Positions 11,670 to 26,800 of a DNA stretch of 64,000 bases are shown here, piece by piece. The translations under genes and the position numbers were made by a program. This DNA comes from Oxytricha trifallax (lineage: Eukaryota > Ciliophora > Spirotrichea > Sporadotrichida > Oxytrichidae): contig ARYC01000818.1 in assembly GCA_000711775.1 (NCBI GenBank), positions 59,145 to 123,144 on the forward strand, given 5' to 3'. Under the pieces are notes generated by a model. That model was not told the DNA's origin, made no database searches, and saw nothing but the letters and a program-made list of their open reading frames with translations. Positions within the stretch are counted from its first letter, which is position 1. Every line of letters begins with the position of its first letter.

Positions 11670-12150
11670 ATAGGGTGCCCCACAGAAGCCGGGGCTGGAG
11701 TCTTTCTAATAGAGCTTTCTACTACACTAAGGCTTGCTGAGGGTAGGCAGGTGGTTGCTGGGTTCAATCTGTCAGATCCTAGACTCCTCTAGTCTTCTGC
11801 ACGCTAAGGATTTCCCTGCATTAGATGAACTACCTGGCATGAGTTCAGCTTCCTAGTTAACATGGAGCAGGATGAAGGTGGTGCTCAACCTTCAAAAGTA
11901 AGACGATGAGAACCATAGAAGCCAATGATAAAAATTTTCCTCCCGCACCAGGTCGGGTTAATGAGGCTACCACAGCGAAAGGACAGAGACTACTATCACA
12001 GAAGCGGTGGAACCTAGTTAGAGTTTTCTCAGACTCCCCTTTAATTGTTTAAAGGAAGCAGATCTCTGAGAGCTCTGCAGGAAACACCAGGGTAGGGGGT
12101 ATGCATCTCAAATCAGGGAGAAGTGGAATGGGGGGGCGAGGTGGTTTTTT
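11670..12150. other. GC-richer island of unknown nature
   Basis: About 480 bp stands out from AT-rich surroundings. GGTTCAATCTG near 11767 resembles a Pol III B box, but no convincing A box or tRNA fold was found. A short plus-strand frame, MEQDEGGAQPSK, is followed by a GTAAG donor-like site at about 11900. Frames with Gln-coding TAA/TAG stay open on more than one frame, so coding cannot be claimed. It could be a SINE-like repeat, a non-coding RNA or an isolated MDS. Confidence 0.3.
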
Positions 12151-14807
12151 GGAGTTTTTTAGTTCACGACTTGCGACGTCATCGATTACCACATCAACTC
12201 ACTTAAGATACGTCTACGTCATGACTAAAATTGATGGTTTGATTTTAGTATTAAACAGTGATATGTTAAATTTAATTCGAGATTACTCATTATAAAATTA
12301 AATATCTAAGTTACATTTTTATTTTAAAAATAAATTTAGTTTATTGTTAATTTAATATATTTATTGCTTATAAGATAAGCTGGATGAAATAGATTTGAAA
12401 TTAAGAATTATTAGATGTTAATGATGATAATGTTTAGTTTATTTGATTTCACTATAATTATAGTATTTATATTTAAATTATTATTGTAGAAGTATCTGTG
12501 AATTTGGGAGAATCAATCTATATACTCATATGAATTATAATATAAGGTAACATTTAAGCCTTTTATTTTGCTTCAGCTTTGTTACGCATTTCCTTATTAA
12601 TTTAGATAATTGTTAAATAATTTTTGTTATATAACTAGATAATAGGTAAATTTTATTATTATATATATATATATATTTAGAAAGGCATCGATAGTATTAA
12701 TTTCTATGTTTCAATTATACTTGAAGATTTGTCTTTGAAGAAAAAAGAACATAATTTGTACCTATCCTTAACCAGATATAGTTTATATTTTTCTTTAATA
12801 ATTCTAGTAAATACTAAAGGATATATGAGTAATATTATTTTAAATATTTTTTGCCTAATAATAATTTCTTAAATTATCAGGTAAATTATCATTTATAATC
12901 TTATAAGAAACAATCATTTAACTCTTATTTTGAAATTTTATATTTACTATTAGAAATATAAAAAATCGATTAGAAATATTGAAAAAAATTAAAAAGGAAT
13001 AAAAAAAAATCACTAAAATACTAGAAATAAATTTATTTTTTAAACATGATTTTAGAAAGATTGAGCTATTAATTTGGAATTTTATTTAATTTGTGGTTTA
13101 AAATTTATAAATTAAAAGTTTATTTAAATATGTAAAATGGAGGGTTTTATAGGCAAAATGCATTTATTTTCCATTAGCCTCAATTCTTAAGCTTAGAAAT
13201 AGCTTATTAAGTCAAGTTAATTTGATTTTGTAATGATATATAATAATACAAAAATTTATATATCCTGCATATTCTATATTTTTTCTCATAATTTGATAAA
13301 AACTTAATAAATAAGCAAAGCAAAATTAATCAATAATTTTAATTATATAATAAATTATTTATTAATATTTATTGTCAATCTCGAATACATTTATCCAATA
13401 TTTTTATTTGAGATAAAAATTTCATTATATTTAAATTTAATAAAAGTATTTGTCGGTATAATTCTATTTTTAGATTAAGTCTGATTATTTCAATGTTTAA
13501 AGATTTAGTATTCTTAATACTTTACCATAAAGAAAAAAAACTTAAATTTTATTTGTTCCGCACATTTACAAACTCATAAATGGGGGATTCTCCAAATTTA
13601 AATTCCGAATTCTCTATATTTATATTTGAAAAATTAGAATGTTATTAAGGTTAATTTCTAATAATTTTGATTAATAATAATAACTCTCTAAACAAGCTCA
13701 GAGTAAAAACCAAAAATTAAGGGTGTATCGAATGGTGAAATTTACTTGTGACAGTCTTAAATAAATGATATTTAATTTTCAATAGAAGATGTTGCATAAA
13801 TATTTAAAATTTTAAGCTCAATAGCAAAATATATATAAATTTATGATATGTTGCCAAGAGTGTTACTTTTGATAATACCTATTATAAACCAAACTGCTGA
13901 GTAAAAAAATAATTTAATATTTACTAATATTATAGGAGTTCCTTCGATTTGGAAAAAATAATTAAAATCAAATAAATATAAAAGAAAATTATTGGCAGTT
14001 AACTTTCTGGAAATATAGACAACATGGTACTCTTTCGATACGCAATTCAAGATTAGCTGGACTTTACTATTGGCGCTACCGTACTATCGCATCCCTGGAC
14101 AGAGATAAATCGATTTTAATTTGAGCTTTGAAAATTACTAAACAAATTACCCAAAATTAAAATCGATTTATCTCTGTCCAGGGATGCGATAGTACGGTAG
14201 CGCCAATAGTAAAGTCCAGCTAATCTTGAATTGCGTATCGAAAGAGTACCATGTTGTCTATATTTCCAGAAAGTTAACTGCCAATAATTTTCTTTTATAT
14301 TTATTTGATTTTAATTATTTTTTCCAAATCGAATGTAATCCTACAATAATATAAAAAAATATTTTGAAAATACTATATAGTATCAGCTGAGTATTTAAGG
14401 GTCTGGCTCAATTAATTAATAATAAATATATAAAAATGCGTAAGCCTATTTATAGAGCAATATTAGAGTTAATAACTATTTTTTATTAGTTAATCTATGG
14501 GAGAAATTGAAAGATTAAAATTTTAACATATTTCTAAAAATGAATTGATTGGGAAATAAAAATATTTTTATAAAAAAATATCTATTAGAAATTTAACTTA
14601 AAGATATAAACAATCAAACTAGCTTTTTGTCAACATAAAAAGAATTGAATATTTATAAAAGACTATAACTTATAAAATCAAGCAAATTTCCTTTAAAATT
14701 TACATTATTGGGTTTAATTACAATTTGATTTCAATCCTTTTCTAATATTAAAAATTGAAATAATGCAAAAATTATAATATTCTCAAATATATCTACTTTC
14801 ACAAAAT
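12151..14807. other. AT-rich intergenic or eliminated DNA
   Basis: AT-rich, with (AT)n at about 12660-12677 and the palindrome at 13927-14348. No coding frame is convincing. It precedes the first MDS of the alpha-2-macroglobulin-like gene. Confidence 0.5.
13927..14348. repeat. Large imperfect palindrome, about 195-bp arms
   Basis: The arms (about 13927-14120 and 14155-14348) are inverse copies with near-perfect match in the inner 170 bp, including GCGATAGTACGGTAGCGCC and its inverse. The loop is about 34 bp. The outermost 20 bp are diverged. Its structure fits a palindromic MITE. No clear flanking direct repeat was found. Confidence 0.85.
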
Positions 14808-17800
14808 ATTAGCGGTTGGTACCTTCTCGCTGATATTAGCCATCTTCTCTATACTCTCCACCTCACTCGATCAATCATCGTTTATTATATTAACTATTAA
14901 TGGTTTTTTGTTTGAAAATTCTCAATTAATTCCATAAAATTTAACTAATTTATTATTATTAAACATCGTTTGAGAGCAACCACAAACAATCCACCTCATC
15001 AGAAGCCTCTAACCAGTAGAGCAATGACTTTTTGGGTCTCCCCAAAGAGAGCCAAATTTTATACGATATTAACAGTGAAAGCCTAAGTACAGGCGTTACT
15101 TTCAACCCAAACACAGTTTCTACTGATGTTTCAATTGTTGAAGATCTCATTACCATCAACGCAGTCAACTCTACAAACAGCACAAAGCCACCCGTGCTCA
15201 ACGCAGCCAGACTCGCTTCCACTGTTTCGTAAAAAATAATTTACTGCTATATATCTTATATCAATCAATAAGAGCATATTTAATTAAAATTAATTGTTTA
15301 GTACATCTACAACACCATTATTGATCCAACTACTCCAAGACTAATTATAAAGAGCATATAATTAAAATTTTTAATGCGCCATAAACATACACATCTATCT
15401 TTTGATTATACAATAAGTTATTATATTTATGATTGACTAGAAAGTTTTATCACCACCGATAAAGTAGTCTATAGAGCTGGAGATGTTATATTTGTTGAAG
15501 TACTAGTTATGCAGTCAGTTACAAAGAATCCATTCCAAGCCACTAACGACACTGGTAGAATTGCAAATTATTTATATATTTTGAATCCAAGTCTCCATGG
15601 CAATCTTTTTTAATTATGCTTTAGATAAATTTAATACTATATTTTTAATAAATCTTCGATATCTATGGTAACGAACTTGCTGAATCCATGATCTCTGCCT
15701 CAACTTAGGGACCAACTAACAGAATTAATTAATTTGGTAATATATCTTCATTTTTATAATTTACATTAATTATTTAAAACTGTTGGATTCTCATATAAGA
15801 TTCCTGAAGATACCTACTATGGTGACTAAATTTTATCTTTAAAACTATATATTAATTGACTACGCCATCTAAGTTAGAGGAAAAAACTCAAATTTATATA
15901 ATTTAAGCTCTATCCCTCCCTTAATAAATTCTTTAACCGAAAACTTAAGAATATTTTATTAAAATTTCAGGAAAAGACATCGCTCCATCTTAAAAACTCT
16001 TCTAAGTCAGAATGAATCCAAACATCTAACCTGAAGAAGTTGTCTAACAAGCTAAATTCGGTGTCCAGATCAAGATCTTCGGCTCTAACTTCAGTTAATT
16101 TAATCTATAATTTTATTAATTTTTGCCTGGTTAAATTTCATGAAGTCTTATCTATTGGATTTCAATATATGAATTCATTATATTTCTAAAACTTGTTAAA
16201 ATATTGTAGGGAAATGAAATAAATTAAAAAAAAATAAATTAAAAATAATACTTCAACTACGGTGACATGATCTACGGAAAGGTAGTCGTTATGGACCTAG
16301 ATACTAACAATTAGTTTAAAGATTAATCGTATAAATTTTCATTTAATTTCACTCTAAAACAAGCCAGCCAAAGTTGGTGGGTATGTTTTCATAAATAGCA
16401 TGAGCAACAACACTTCAGCTTCTCCACAATACTTAAACTAAGGTCAAGCCTTGTTCGGTTTGTATGCATCCCCTGATGCCCTGAACGGAACTAAGTTCAT
16501 TATTGACGCTTAAGTATACCTTACCCTATAAGATTAAGTTATTCTTAATGCTTCAGTAGCTTTACCAGTCGGCCCTTAACCTACTCAATAGTAGATTGCT
16601 AACCAAACTAAGTAAGATTCCCTTATATAGTTCGACCCCTCAAGACTTCAAATCGTCTACGTTACTGAGAACATGGCTGACTTAGTCGTCAACACCTCTC
16701 AAAAGGTATTCTTCTACGTTTATCTTAAAGGTTAGAATGGTCTATTCGGTTTCAAGCCAATTACTGATGAGTTCTTCAACATTACAAATGCCAAAGTTAG
16801 AGCTTACCAACTACTTGCTAACAACACTATTAAGGACATCGTTGGAAACATCAACTCAACCTATAGCGGGTTCGGATCCTTCGTCTATACTCACTCCCTT
16901 GGCTTCTTGCCATTCATTGAGTTCACCATTCCAGGCAACGCTTACCAACTCAACATCACTGAAGTCCCAGAAGCTGGTCTATCAGATAGAGAAGTCCTCG
17001 AGGCTAAGATTAACGGTCCATACTTAGAATGTATATTTTTAAATTAATTTTTGGAAAACTCCAATTTTTTTTTATTTTACTATAGTCCAAGAATATTCCC
17101 TAACGGAACTGTGAGAATCCCAATTGAAATCGACGGTCTCTAAAGCAAGAGAGCAAGATTAATGCTTGAATAAAAAATAAACACTAACCCAGACATATTC
17201 TTCGTTGAGCAACTAAGAGGCTTCAACTTCACACAAAGAGACTACGAGACTAACATGATCTACTCTTACTAAGAGGGTTTCTTCACAGTTGGTTTCGAAG
17301 GTATGCCACCAATTATGGTCTTCAACTCCTTCCCTAAACCATGCTTAATTTTTTATAGCTGGTATTACCAGAATAACTTATTTGGACATGTTTAGCCCAT
17401 GGAACTTCACTAACACTATTGGCTTCGCTTACTAATACATGCAAGGACTCATGGAAGTTGAACCTTAACCAATCAACTTAGGAAACATTAGAAGGTAAAT
17501 TTATCCATTAAATCATAATTTAAATCTAATCATTTATTTATAGAAATTTGGAGCAATACTGAATTCTATATTAAATATTGTTTTAATTTTAATACTTCAA
17601 TGAAACTGATGGCCAATGGTATGAAACTCAAGATCAATAAAACAACAATAAGTAATTTTTAATTAACAGAAATTGATTTAAAAAAAGAAGAAATATGAAT
17701 AATAAAGTTGCTCTAATAAATTTTTAATTTGTTTTTTAACTTAATACCTATGATAATTTTTACAACTCTGGCCCAGTGCCAATGCCACAAATCATGAACG

Positions 17801-20800
17801 TTGTGCAAATAAGTTGTATAATTGTTAAATTTAATATCTCTTTAAAAATTTATAATACAATTTTCATGTAATTTAGGAGTTAATTAGTTTTTATGTGCAA
17901 ATCATGTTCAACGCTTCCCAAGTTGTTGATAAGTTCCTTCAAATCACTATTGGAGAATTGGATAACAGATTCAACAACAGTCTTCAACAATTGAACATCT
18001 CTGACGATCAAATGAGCAACTACTGGATTATCAGCAACCTCTTCACTCAAATCCCAGGTACTCATATAAATAATGACCTCTATAGATCACATTAATGCGA
18101 TAATTTTATTACAATATTCTGATCTTAAGTTATTTTCTTAAATTTTCTTATTTTTAAAAATTAAGTACCCCAGCTATTGAAGCCACTTATTTCGACAAAT
18201 ACGGCCCAATCTCTCAATATTAATCTTAATTTTAAATTTATCGCAAATATGATACTTGCAATATTTAAATCTGTGACGATAAAGTTATTGGGAACGGTGG
18301 TAAGAACATCACCCCAGGTGCTTTAAGCGGTTAAGGTGCCATTAACCCCAAAGCCACTACTGGTCTTGACATTACCTACACCCTCCAAAAGAAATTACTT
18401 AACAATTCTGGCTAATTACTTTTTATGTTATTTAGATAGCTTTTAAAATGTAATGGATGTTTTTTCATTTATTAATTGATAAAACATTGAGTTGCTTTTT
18501 TACTAATGTATTTTAATTCTGAAAACCTTGTCGTTTCAGTATCCACCAACAATTACTACGACACCAGCGACTTGTTCTTCTTCGCTGTCAAGCAAAAGGA
18601 GAGATTCATTCACTTCGAATTCCAAAACTTCACCAAGAGTCACTATTTATTTATATATTACTTTATAGGGTGCTAAGGATCAACTCAGAACCATTGAAGC
18701 TTCAAAATTCAACATCCCCAATTTATAATTTGATAAAGATTATAGATGTTTTTCATTTTTAATGATATTCTTTTTGTGACTGCTATTAATAAATATGATT
18801 GGTGAATGGAGGTAAACTTTTCAATATATTTAATTGAATAAATGAGTTGCATATTACTTTTGGGGGGGGAAGTTTCCTGCCAATGTTTATGATAAAAAAA
18901 AAATTTTAGGGAATTTTTCTGCCCAGAAAATTTTTATTTTTATATTTTTCTAACAACTTTAAACACCTTTTATGATTTTTGCACACTTATGATTCAAGCA
19001 ATTTATTCTACCACTCACGAAGTTTTACAAGATTAAATTCATATTAGAAAGTATTTTCTCTTTATATCTTATTGTCTTAAATTTATTTTTCAAAATTTTA
19101 AAGTAAGAATCAAAATAAAGATATCGCAATATATCTAAAATTGTGATACAAGATAAAATTGCATTTATCTTTTTTAACTCTTAAAAATTGTTTAATCATA
19201 ATATTTTATAATTAATTAGTCAAAATTATATTAAAAAAATTAATTGACACGAAACTTTCTCCCCCTACTTTTTTTATCTTGTCTGCCAACATGTACAGAG
19301 TTACTGATGACTACGTTACTTTCGCAAACATGACTGGAAACCAATCTTATAAATAAAATATGACATAAAATAAAATAATTTTCTTAATTAAATTTATGTC
19401 TTTCTGTAACTTACAGAACATTTCTTAAACTCTTCAAAACTTTCTAAATTATAATAATATTATATTTATTTTGCTAATAATTTTTGAAGTATTTCACAAC
19501 TCTTTATAAATTAAAAATGTTCAAAAACTTGACACAAGAGGAAGCTATGAGCTTAAACCTTACTGAATTAATGAGAATTGGATAAGTTCTTTCAGGTAAC
19601 CTTACTGCTAAAATTACCAACATTGTTGACCTCATTCCAATCATTAACATTTCACTTCCAGGTTTCATCAAGCTATTCTTTATTTTTGATAACATGATAT
19701 TTACACATGAAACTATAAACCTAGCATATAAATATAATCGTTTTGTAAGCCTTGCCTCGCTATTGACCCCATGATTGTCACTTCATTCTTGGAACAAATT
19801 GGATCTAAACCTTAAAATATAAATGAAATTAAAGTAAAACAGTTAAATTTGTTTGGTTTATCCAATTCTTCAAGAAGCCAGCTAACATCCCAAAGATTTC
19901 AATCACCACCAACAAACAAACCTACATCGCAGGTGAATAAGTCAATGTTACTGTTAAAGTTAGTCCACAAGCCGGTTTAACTTTCAATGCCACTACTCTT
20001 CAATATTGCTAAATTAAATCATCTAAATTATTGTAGATTAAATTAATATAATTTAAATTGAAGAATTGGAAGATTATAAATTGGTGCTGATAATTGGACA
20101 TAAATTACAGCTACTAAATAATTTATCAATGCAATAAAATATTTTTAAATTAAAGTAAAATTTTATTCTTTATTTAGAAAGTTTCTTAAAACCCCTTAAG
20201 TCAATTAAGAACGAAGATTGGGGATTAAGAATAATAAAATTAAAAATATATTTATTATTGGCTTGAATTAATTGTAATTAGGCTAAAATCAAATTTACAC
20301 AACCTGATTAGTTTGCTTTATATAGACATTTAATAGAGCCATGGTTTAAATAGTGAGCCAAACATTATTAATTTGCGACATAATAATTTTATTTTTAATT
20401 AATTGTTCTGATCACCCAATCTTCGTTCTTAATTGATTCAAGGGATTTTATTAAATAATGCTGCCAAAATTTGGAAATTGTTTATTTTCAAATTAAATGT
20501 TTCGATTACATTTGAGAAATATGGCTATATTATTTTGTTTTAAATGTTTATTGATGCCATATAGTAAAAAATTACTATGAAATATATATATTTTTTCATC
20601 ATAAAATACTTGCAAGTATTGGTTAATGAAGATCTTAACTTTGGTTATATTGACACCATCGGTAAGAGTTCATTACCAGGTCAAATCTAAACTCTATGTT
20701 TAATATATTTATTGTTTGAAACTTTTACTTTTTTTGAGTTTACTTTGATAATGACGCCGACACCAAGATGTGGCAATTCATGCAACCAGACTCACTTGCT

Positions 20801-23800
20801 GATCATTCAAAATCTAAGATAGTCTTTTATCTATACATTTCTTTGAAAGATAATTTAAGAATATAATATATTGGTTCGGTTAACCAGCAAACAACAGCAA
20901 AGACGCCAACTTAGATATCTTCTTGGCTTTACAAAGTCTCAGATACCAAACTTTCGAAACTCAAGCCTTAGCCGTCCATTTGACAAAACAATCCAGTTCA
21001 GATAATGGTATAATGGGTTTGAGTATGGATGAGATGAGCAGAGCTTTCGGTTTGAATTTCTTGAGATTCGCTGAAAATCAAACTGCTGATGCTATTAACT
21101 TCAACAGTTCAGGTGGCCCAGTTCCCGTTGCAACCACTCCTGCCCCAACAACAAGAGCCGCAGTCACTACAAAAGCTGCAGCCACAACCAAAGCCCCATC
21201 AACAACTCCTTCACCAACAACAAAGGCTTCAACAACCACTAAATCTGCTACTACTACTAAAGCCTCAGGAAGTACTTCATCTTCCACAACCAAACCACCC
21301 ACTACCCTATTGCTTTAAATCATTTAGTTATTAAATAATACCCCAGCTGGCTCAACACAAACAGTCGGTGGTTCTACTCCACCATCTGGTTCTACTCCAG
21401 CATCTGATTCCACTCCAGCTGCAGGTTCAACACCAGATGTTAGCGGTTCAACTCAGCCATCTGGTTCAACTCCCAATGGTTCAACAGCAGAACCATAAGG
21501 CTCAACTCCAGCTCCAATGACAACATCTTAAAATGGAGATTCCACCAATCCACCAATGGATACTGGAATCAATGAAATATTATCAATCTATATTTGTTAT
21601 CATTTTATCATTAATATATATGAATGCCAACCATGGACCCCACTGGAACCAACGCACCAGAAACTACCCCAAGTGATAACGGTGAAAACAATGGAGGAAA
21701 CAATGGAGGTATGACAGTACCATTCTTTGATCAATCAATCTTCATGTTTTTTAATATTTTTAAACGTTAAATTATTTATCATAAATTATAAAATGCTTTG
21801 ATATTTTTAAAAAAACATTTTTTTAGTATACTTAAGTTAGGATGTGACTTTTCAAATTATTAGTTAACAATAATCTCAAAATTAAAATTAAAAAAAAATA
21901 AATAAGGAACAATTGCAATAAATTTTTAAATAAAGAAAAGCAGCTATATTCTTAACCATCATTAAATTAAGAAAATAATGATATTGACCAAAAATTATAT
22001 ATCAAAGGGGATTATAAAGAAATTAAATATTTAATGTTTATAATATTTGATGTTCGGAGGTCTTCCACACGATGCTTTCGATTACATCAGACCAAGAACA
22101 TAAGACTTCAACCAAAACATTCCAAAGGTTCTTTCCAACTGGACTCTTAATTAATTAATTTTCATAATAATTCTTGATTAACATAAAAACTAAATAAAAG
22201 ATGCAGTTTATTTATAGTAAAATTAATGACTCACGATATTCCATAAGACTATAACAGAGGTGCCGCACAAGATCTCTCCGAGACTTTGTTCTGGTCCACT
22301 GGTGCAAGAGTCAAGCAAGACGGAACTTACAACTTCACATTCAAGACTTCAGACCTTCTATCCAACTTCAAAATCAAGGTATCCACTTTCAATTTAGAAA
22401 AAGAATGAGATGTTTGTTCTTTGTATTTAGGACATCATTATAAAATAGCAAGTAAAATGTTTTACTTTCGGTTATGCAGGTATGACTTTCAACACCACTT
22501 CATTCAGAGTTGTGGAAGCAGTTAAGGCTAACTTAAAGATGAACGACTTCATGGCTGTTAACGACATCTTCAACTATACTCTTACCATCAGCAACTTGTC
22601 ACCAGCAAATTTAATATAAAACTTTACTTTATTAATCTGACTGTTATTCCAATGATCATTGATGAATCCACTTCAGATTCACTCAGCGTTTAATTCCCAC
22701 TCGCTCTTAAGAACGTTTCAAACAACAACAGCACCTACTTCAATAACTTATCCAATATAGGCTTAAATTTGTAAATTTTTTACTTTAATTTTGTGAATGT
22801 TTCTGGTAACAATGCAAACTGGACCACAGTCGTTTCAGTTAAAGCACTTAAAGTAGACAGACATGCTAAATTAACCATTGTCCTCTTCGCCTTCGGCAAA
22901 GACGGCATGATGTATTAATTGCCAATTGAACAGGAAACAAACATTATTGCAAGCGGTGCCTAAAGAAATATGTATAGATTCGGTAAAGTTTCAACTCAAG
23001 TCTAAACTCAAATTTAATATTAGTTATATTATAAATTTTAGAAGCAAATAAATTGTTAATAAAGAATAAAAAATGGGCAGTTTTATTAGTAGTAAATTAC
23101 CTTTATTAAATAAAATCTTTAAGTTTACCAAACTGAAAACCCCAACTACTCAGAATTCAACTTTAATCTTCCATAAGCAGACAACTTCGACACTGTTGAT
23201 GCTGAGATTAATTTCTTCACTGATATTCAGTCATTCTTCAATGAAGCTACTGCAGATCTTTTCGACGAGGGTGAAATCTTTGGATCAGCTCTCGAAGTAA
23301 ACGAGTAGACTCTTTTGTATTTTTGTTTTCGTCCTTCTGCTTAATTTCCTCTAATATCTCATTTACTTTGTTTTTATAGAAGTTTAGTTGAAAGACTAGA
23401 CTTGCTCGCATTATACTATTCTAAATTCGTACCATTCTTAGCTTATGCCGAACAAGAATAAGATATTGAATTACTATAGCAATTATATTCAGTCTAAGCT
23501 TAAATCATTAACAGAGGTCAAGAATTCAATTATCAGATTAATATACATAAATCTTTTTATATTTAATGCTCTTTTTATTAATCTAGAACTTTACAAATAA
23601 CTCCAAAGATTCCAACAAATCTCAGGAAAGAACATGAACGGTTACGAATATGCTCCATTCAACAGTATATTTTATAATAAAGTACTTCTGGCGGCAGTTT
23701 AGCCTTGACCATGTATACTTTGAGAGTCTTAAAGGACTTATAATTCCTCGAGATGGGTATGACTGATGTTGTGAACTCCACATGGGTACAAAACCTTAAC

Positions 23801-26800
23801 AACACTTTCAATAAGGTATTATTTTTTGAGTGTAAGTAAATTTTTAAATTAATCTAGATTGATGATATATTAAAATTGCTGAAAAGCTTAAAATGATGTG
23901 AATAGATGAAATATGCAGAATATAGTGCGATTTTACAATGAAAAATCTCAAGCTGTATATTATAAAATATAACAAGATATTCTGAGTATCCGCACAGCTG
24001 TGTCGACAAACAAATCCGCACAGCTGTGTGGAATATGTTGAAATCTGGGCAACTTCAGCCTTGATTTGTCTTAATTCCCCCTCTGATAGGGGAAACCTCT
24101 TTGGGCTCTTAATGCCCTATTTTTAATTAATTCTTAATTATTATTAAATTATTAAGGAATAAATTAATTAACAAAATTTAATAAATTTATAATTTATCAC
24201 TAGTAAGAAATCTCTATAGAGAAATTAAACTTCGTTTAATATATTTAATTTTTTATTAAAAATTAAAATTATATTCCTTAATAATTTAATAATAATTAAG
24301 AATTAATTAAAAATAGGGCATTAAGAGCCCAGAGAGGTTTCCCCTATAAGAGGGGGAATTAAGACAAATCAAGGCTGAAGTGGCCCAGATTTCAACAATA
24401 TTCCGCACAGCTGTGCGGATTTGTTTGTCGACACAGCTGTGCGGATACTCAGAATATCTTGTTATATTCTATAATATACAGCTTGAGATTTTTCATTGTA
24501 AAATCGCTCTATATTCTGCATATTTCCTCTATTCACATCATTTTAAGCTTTTCAGCAATTTTAATATATCATCAATCTAGATTAATTTAAAAATTTACTT
24601 ACACTCAAAAAATAATACCTTAACAAGAGAGACAAGAAGGGTAACGTTACTCTTGCCACCTCAGACAATGAGTCAGTCGGCAGAGCACCATATAACGCTA
24701 CTTTCGCTTTCGTTATGTGGCAATTAGCTGACATTCTCGCTGATATTAGAGATAACCAAACCAAATTTTATTAAAAAAACTTAAAAGCATACTAAATTTT
24801 GTAAACTGAGTTTTTGAAAGATGATAATCAATTAAACAGTAAATATGATAAAACCAATATGACTGGACCACATCCAGTTTACAACGTTAGTCTATTGAAC
24901 TTGAGCATGCCACTTCCAAATATCCCAGTTCAAAACCAAACTAACAACACTGCCCCTCAACAGAACTCCACTACCAACACCACTACCAACTAAACAGCAC
25001 CAGTTGCTCCAGTCAAAACCCCAAAACCCCTTATTGAGGTTTATAAGTGCTTTGATAAGTAGGGTAAAGTTGGGGTTTTATTAGGGTTAGTAGAGAAATT
25101 AGGCCAGTTTGCAAAATGAGAAATAGAAATTAGCGATTTTGGGGTCTATTTATGATGAGAAATATTTAGATTTACTGCTTAAGCTTAGGTATGGTGCGAG
25201 TATTAATTTAGACTAACTCAAACCAGTTATGAATTATGCTGCTATAGCTAAGCTCCTGCGCAAGAGTGCCTCAACAGTTAGGTATCATTGCTTGTTAGCT
25301 GTTTAGCATTTCAATTCTGGTTCTTGATAACATCCTGTAAGAAAATAAAAGTTCTCTTAGCAGCATATTGAATATCTCTGCGATTCTAAGACTCTTAAGT
25401 ATTGGGCACATTTCCCACTTGACTAGCGAGCTGTGATGTTTCATCGCAAGTTTCCTGACATGCGTATCTCACCATAGACTATCGCAAATATTTATTGAAG
25501 GAATGGCATTACCTTCAAGACTGTCAATAGAGTGAAGAGAGTGATTGACTTTACTCTGCCATTTTATAGTAATAATTTAAACTATATATATGATTAAATG
25601 CAGAAGTCTATTGATAATAAAATCAAGTTCATACACGCTGATGAAGCTGTGTTTACGTTCAACACCTTTATTAATAAGTCTTGGTACAAGAAGTACGATA
25701 ATATAGAAGTGTATGACTAAAAGGTTAAGGTTGTCACTCACGCAATTTTGGCTGGTATCAGTGAAGATTCAGGCTTAGAAACTTATGTTATTCATCCTCG
25801 CTCTATTAAGCGAGAGCAGTATATAGAGTTCTTACATAAGCTAAGAGATAAGTACAACGATCAAGAGATCATCCTGTTTGTTGATAACCTCTCAGTTCAT
25901 AAGACTAAGGAATCTAAGAAAGCTTATGAAGAGTTAAAGATAACTCCTGTGTATAACGTTCCTTACAGTCCTCAATTTAATGGAATCGAATTCTATTGGA
26001 GTTAGATTAAGACTCACTACAAGAAACTCTTGCTGTATCACCTAATGCATGATCTACCAATCGACACAGTAGACTTAATACAGAGTAGTTGCAAGAGAGT
26101 CGGGTAAAGACTAGACTACGATATGTGCAAGGAAAGGAAGAATGAATGTTTATTAATAAGTGTTAGACTTAAATGAATGAATTATTTCACATATCAAACG
26201 AACTCTTAAATGGATTCGGCTTCTCTTTCTTTTCTTCCTCTGGTGCTTTACTAGGACCCATGTTTCTTCTCTTTGTACCAGCACCAGCATCTATGTTCAT
26301 TTCATCAGGCTTTTAAACTTCATTATAAAGTCTCTTGCTAACTTAATGAATGGTTTGAGACTTTCTCTCTCTGTGAACCTTTGCATTCTCTTTAATTAGA
26401 AATATACCAGTTCCAGGTTTCCCTAAAAAGTTATAAATCAAAGCTTACTAGAGAGATAAGGATACTTCTTAAGCTCTGCTAGCCACGTCTCGCTTATTAG
26501 TATTCCTTGCTTCTTTTAATCTTCAGGAGAAATAGAGTAGCGTTTCTTATGAGCTTCTTCTATAATTTCTCTCAAATAATCCTCTTTGATTGTACCAAGA
26601 ACACCAAAGAAGAAGTTTCTTTCAGGCAATTTATTTGAGAGTTACTTCTTGCTAGGAAGGTAAATAACCACTTCATCATCTTTCATTGCATCCTCGTAGA
26701 GATTTGTGACTGAAATCTCTGGGTAGTTAGGTATTTCAATCAGTTTGATTTCTATGTTTTTAAAAGCTTTCTTCTCCTCGCAGAGTATTGCTTTTAAGAA

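Noticed and set aside
21078-21302. Minus-strand open frame rich in Val/Ala
   Set aside because: It is the antisense shadow of the Thr-rich mucin-like repeats on the plus strand.
23815-24619. Excision at the palindrome ends via TA
   Set aside because: Collapsing at TA shifts the frame of the downstream MDS, while the 9-bp pointer CCTTAACAA preserves it.
25325-25498. TGA as a sense codon in the TBE transposase
   Set aside because: All other genes in the window use TGA as their only stop, so these two are better read as nonsense changes from CGA.
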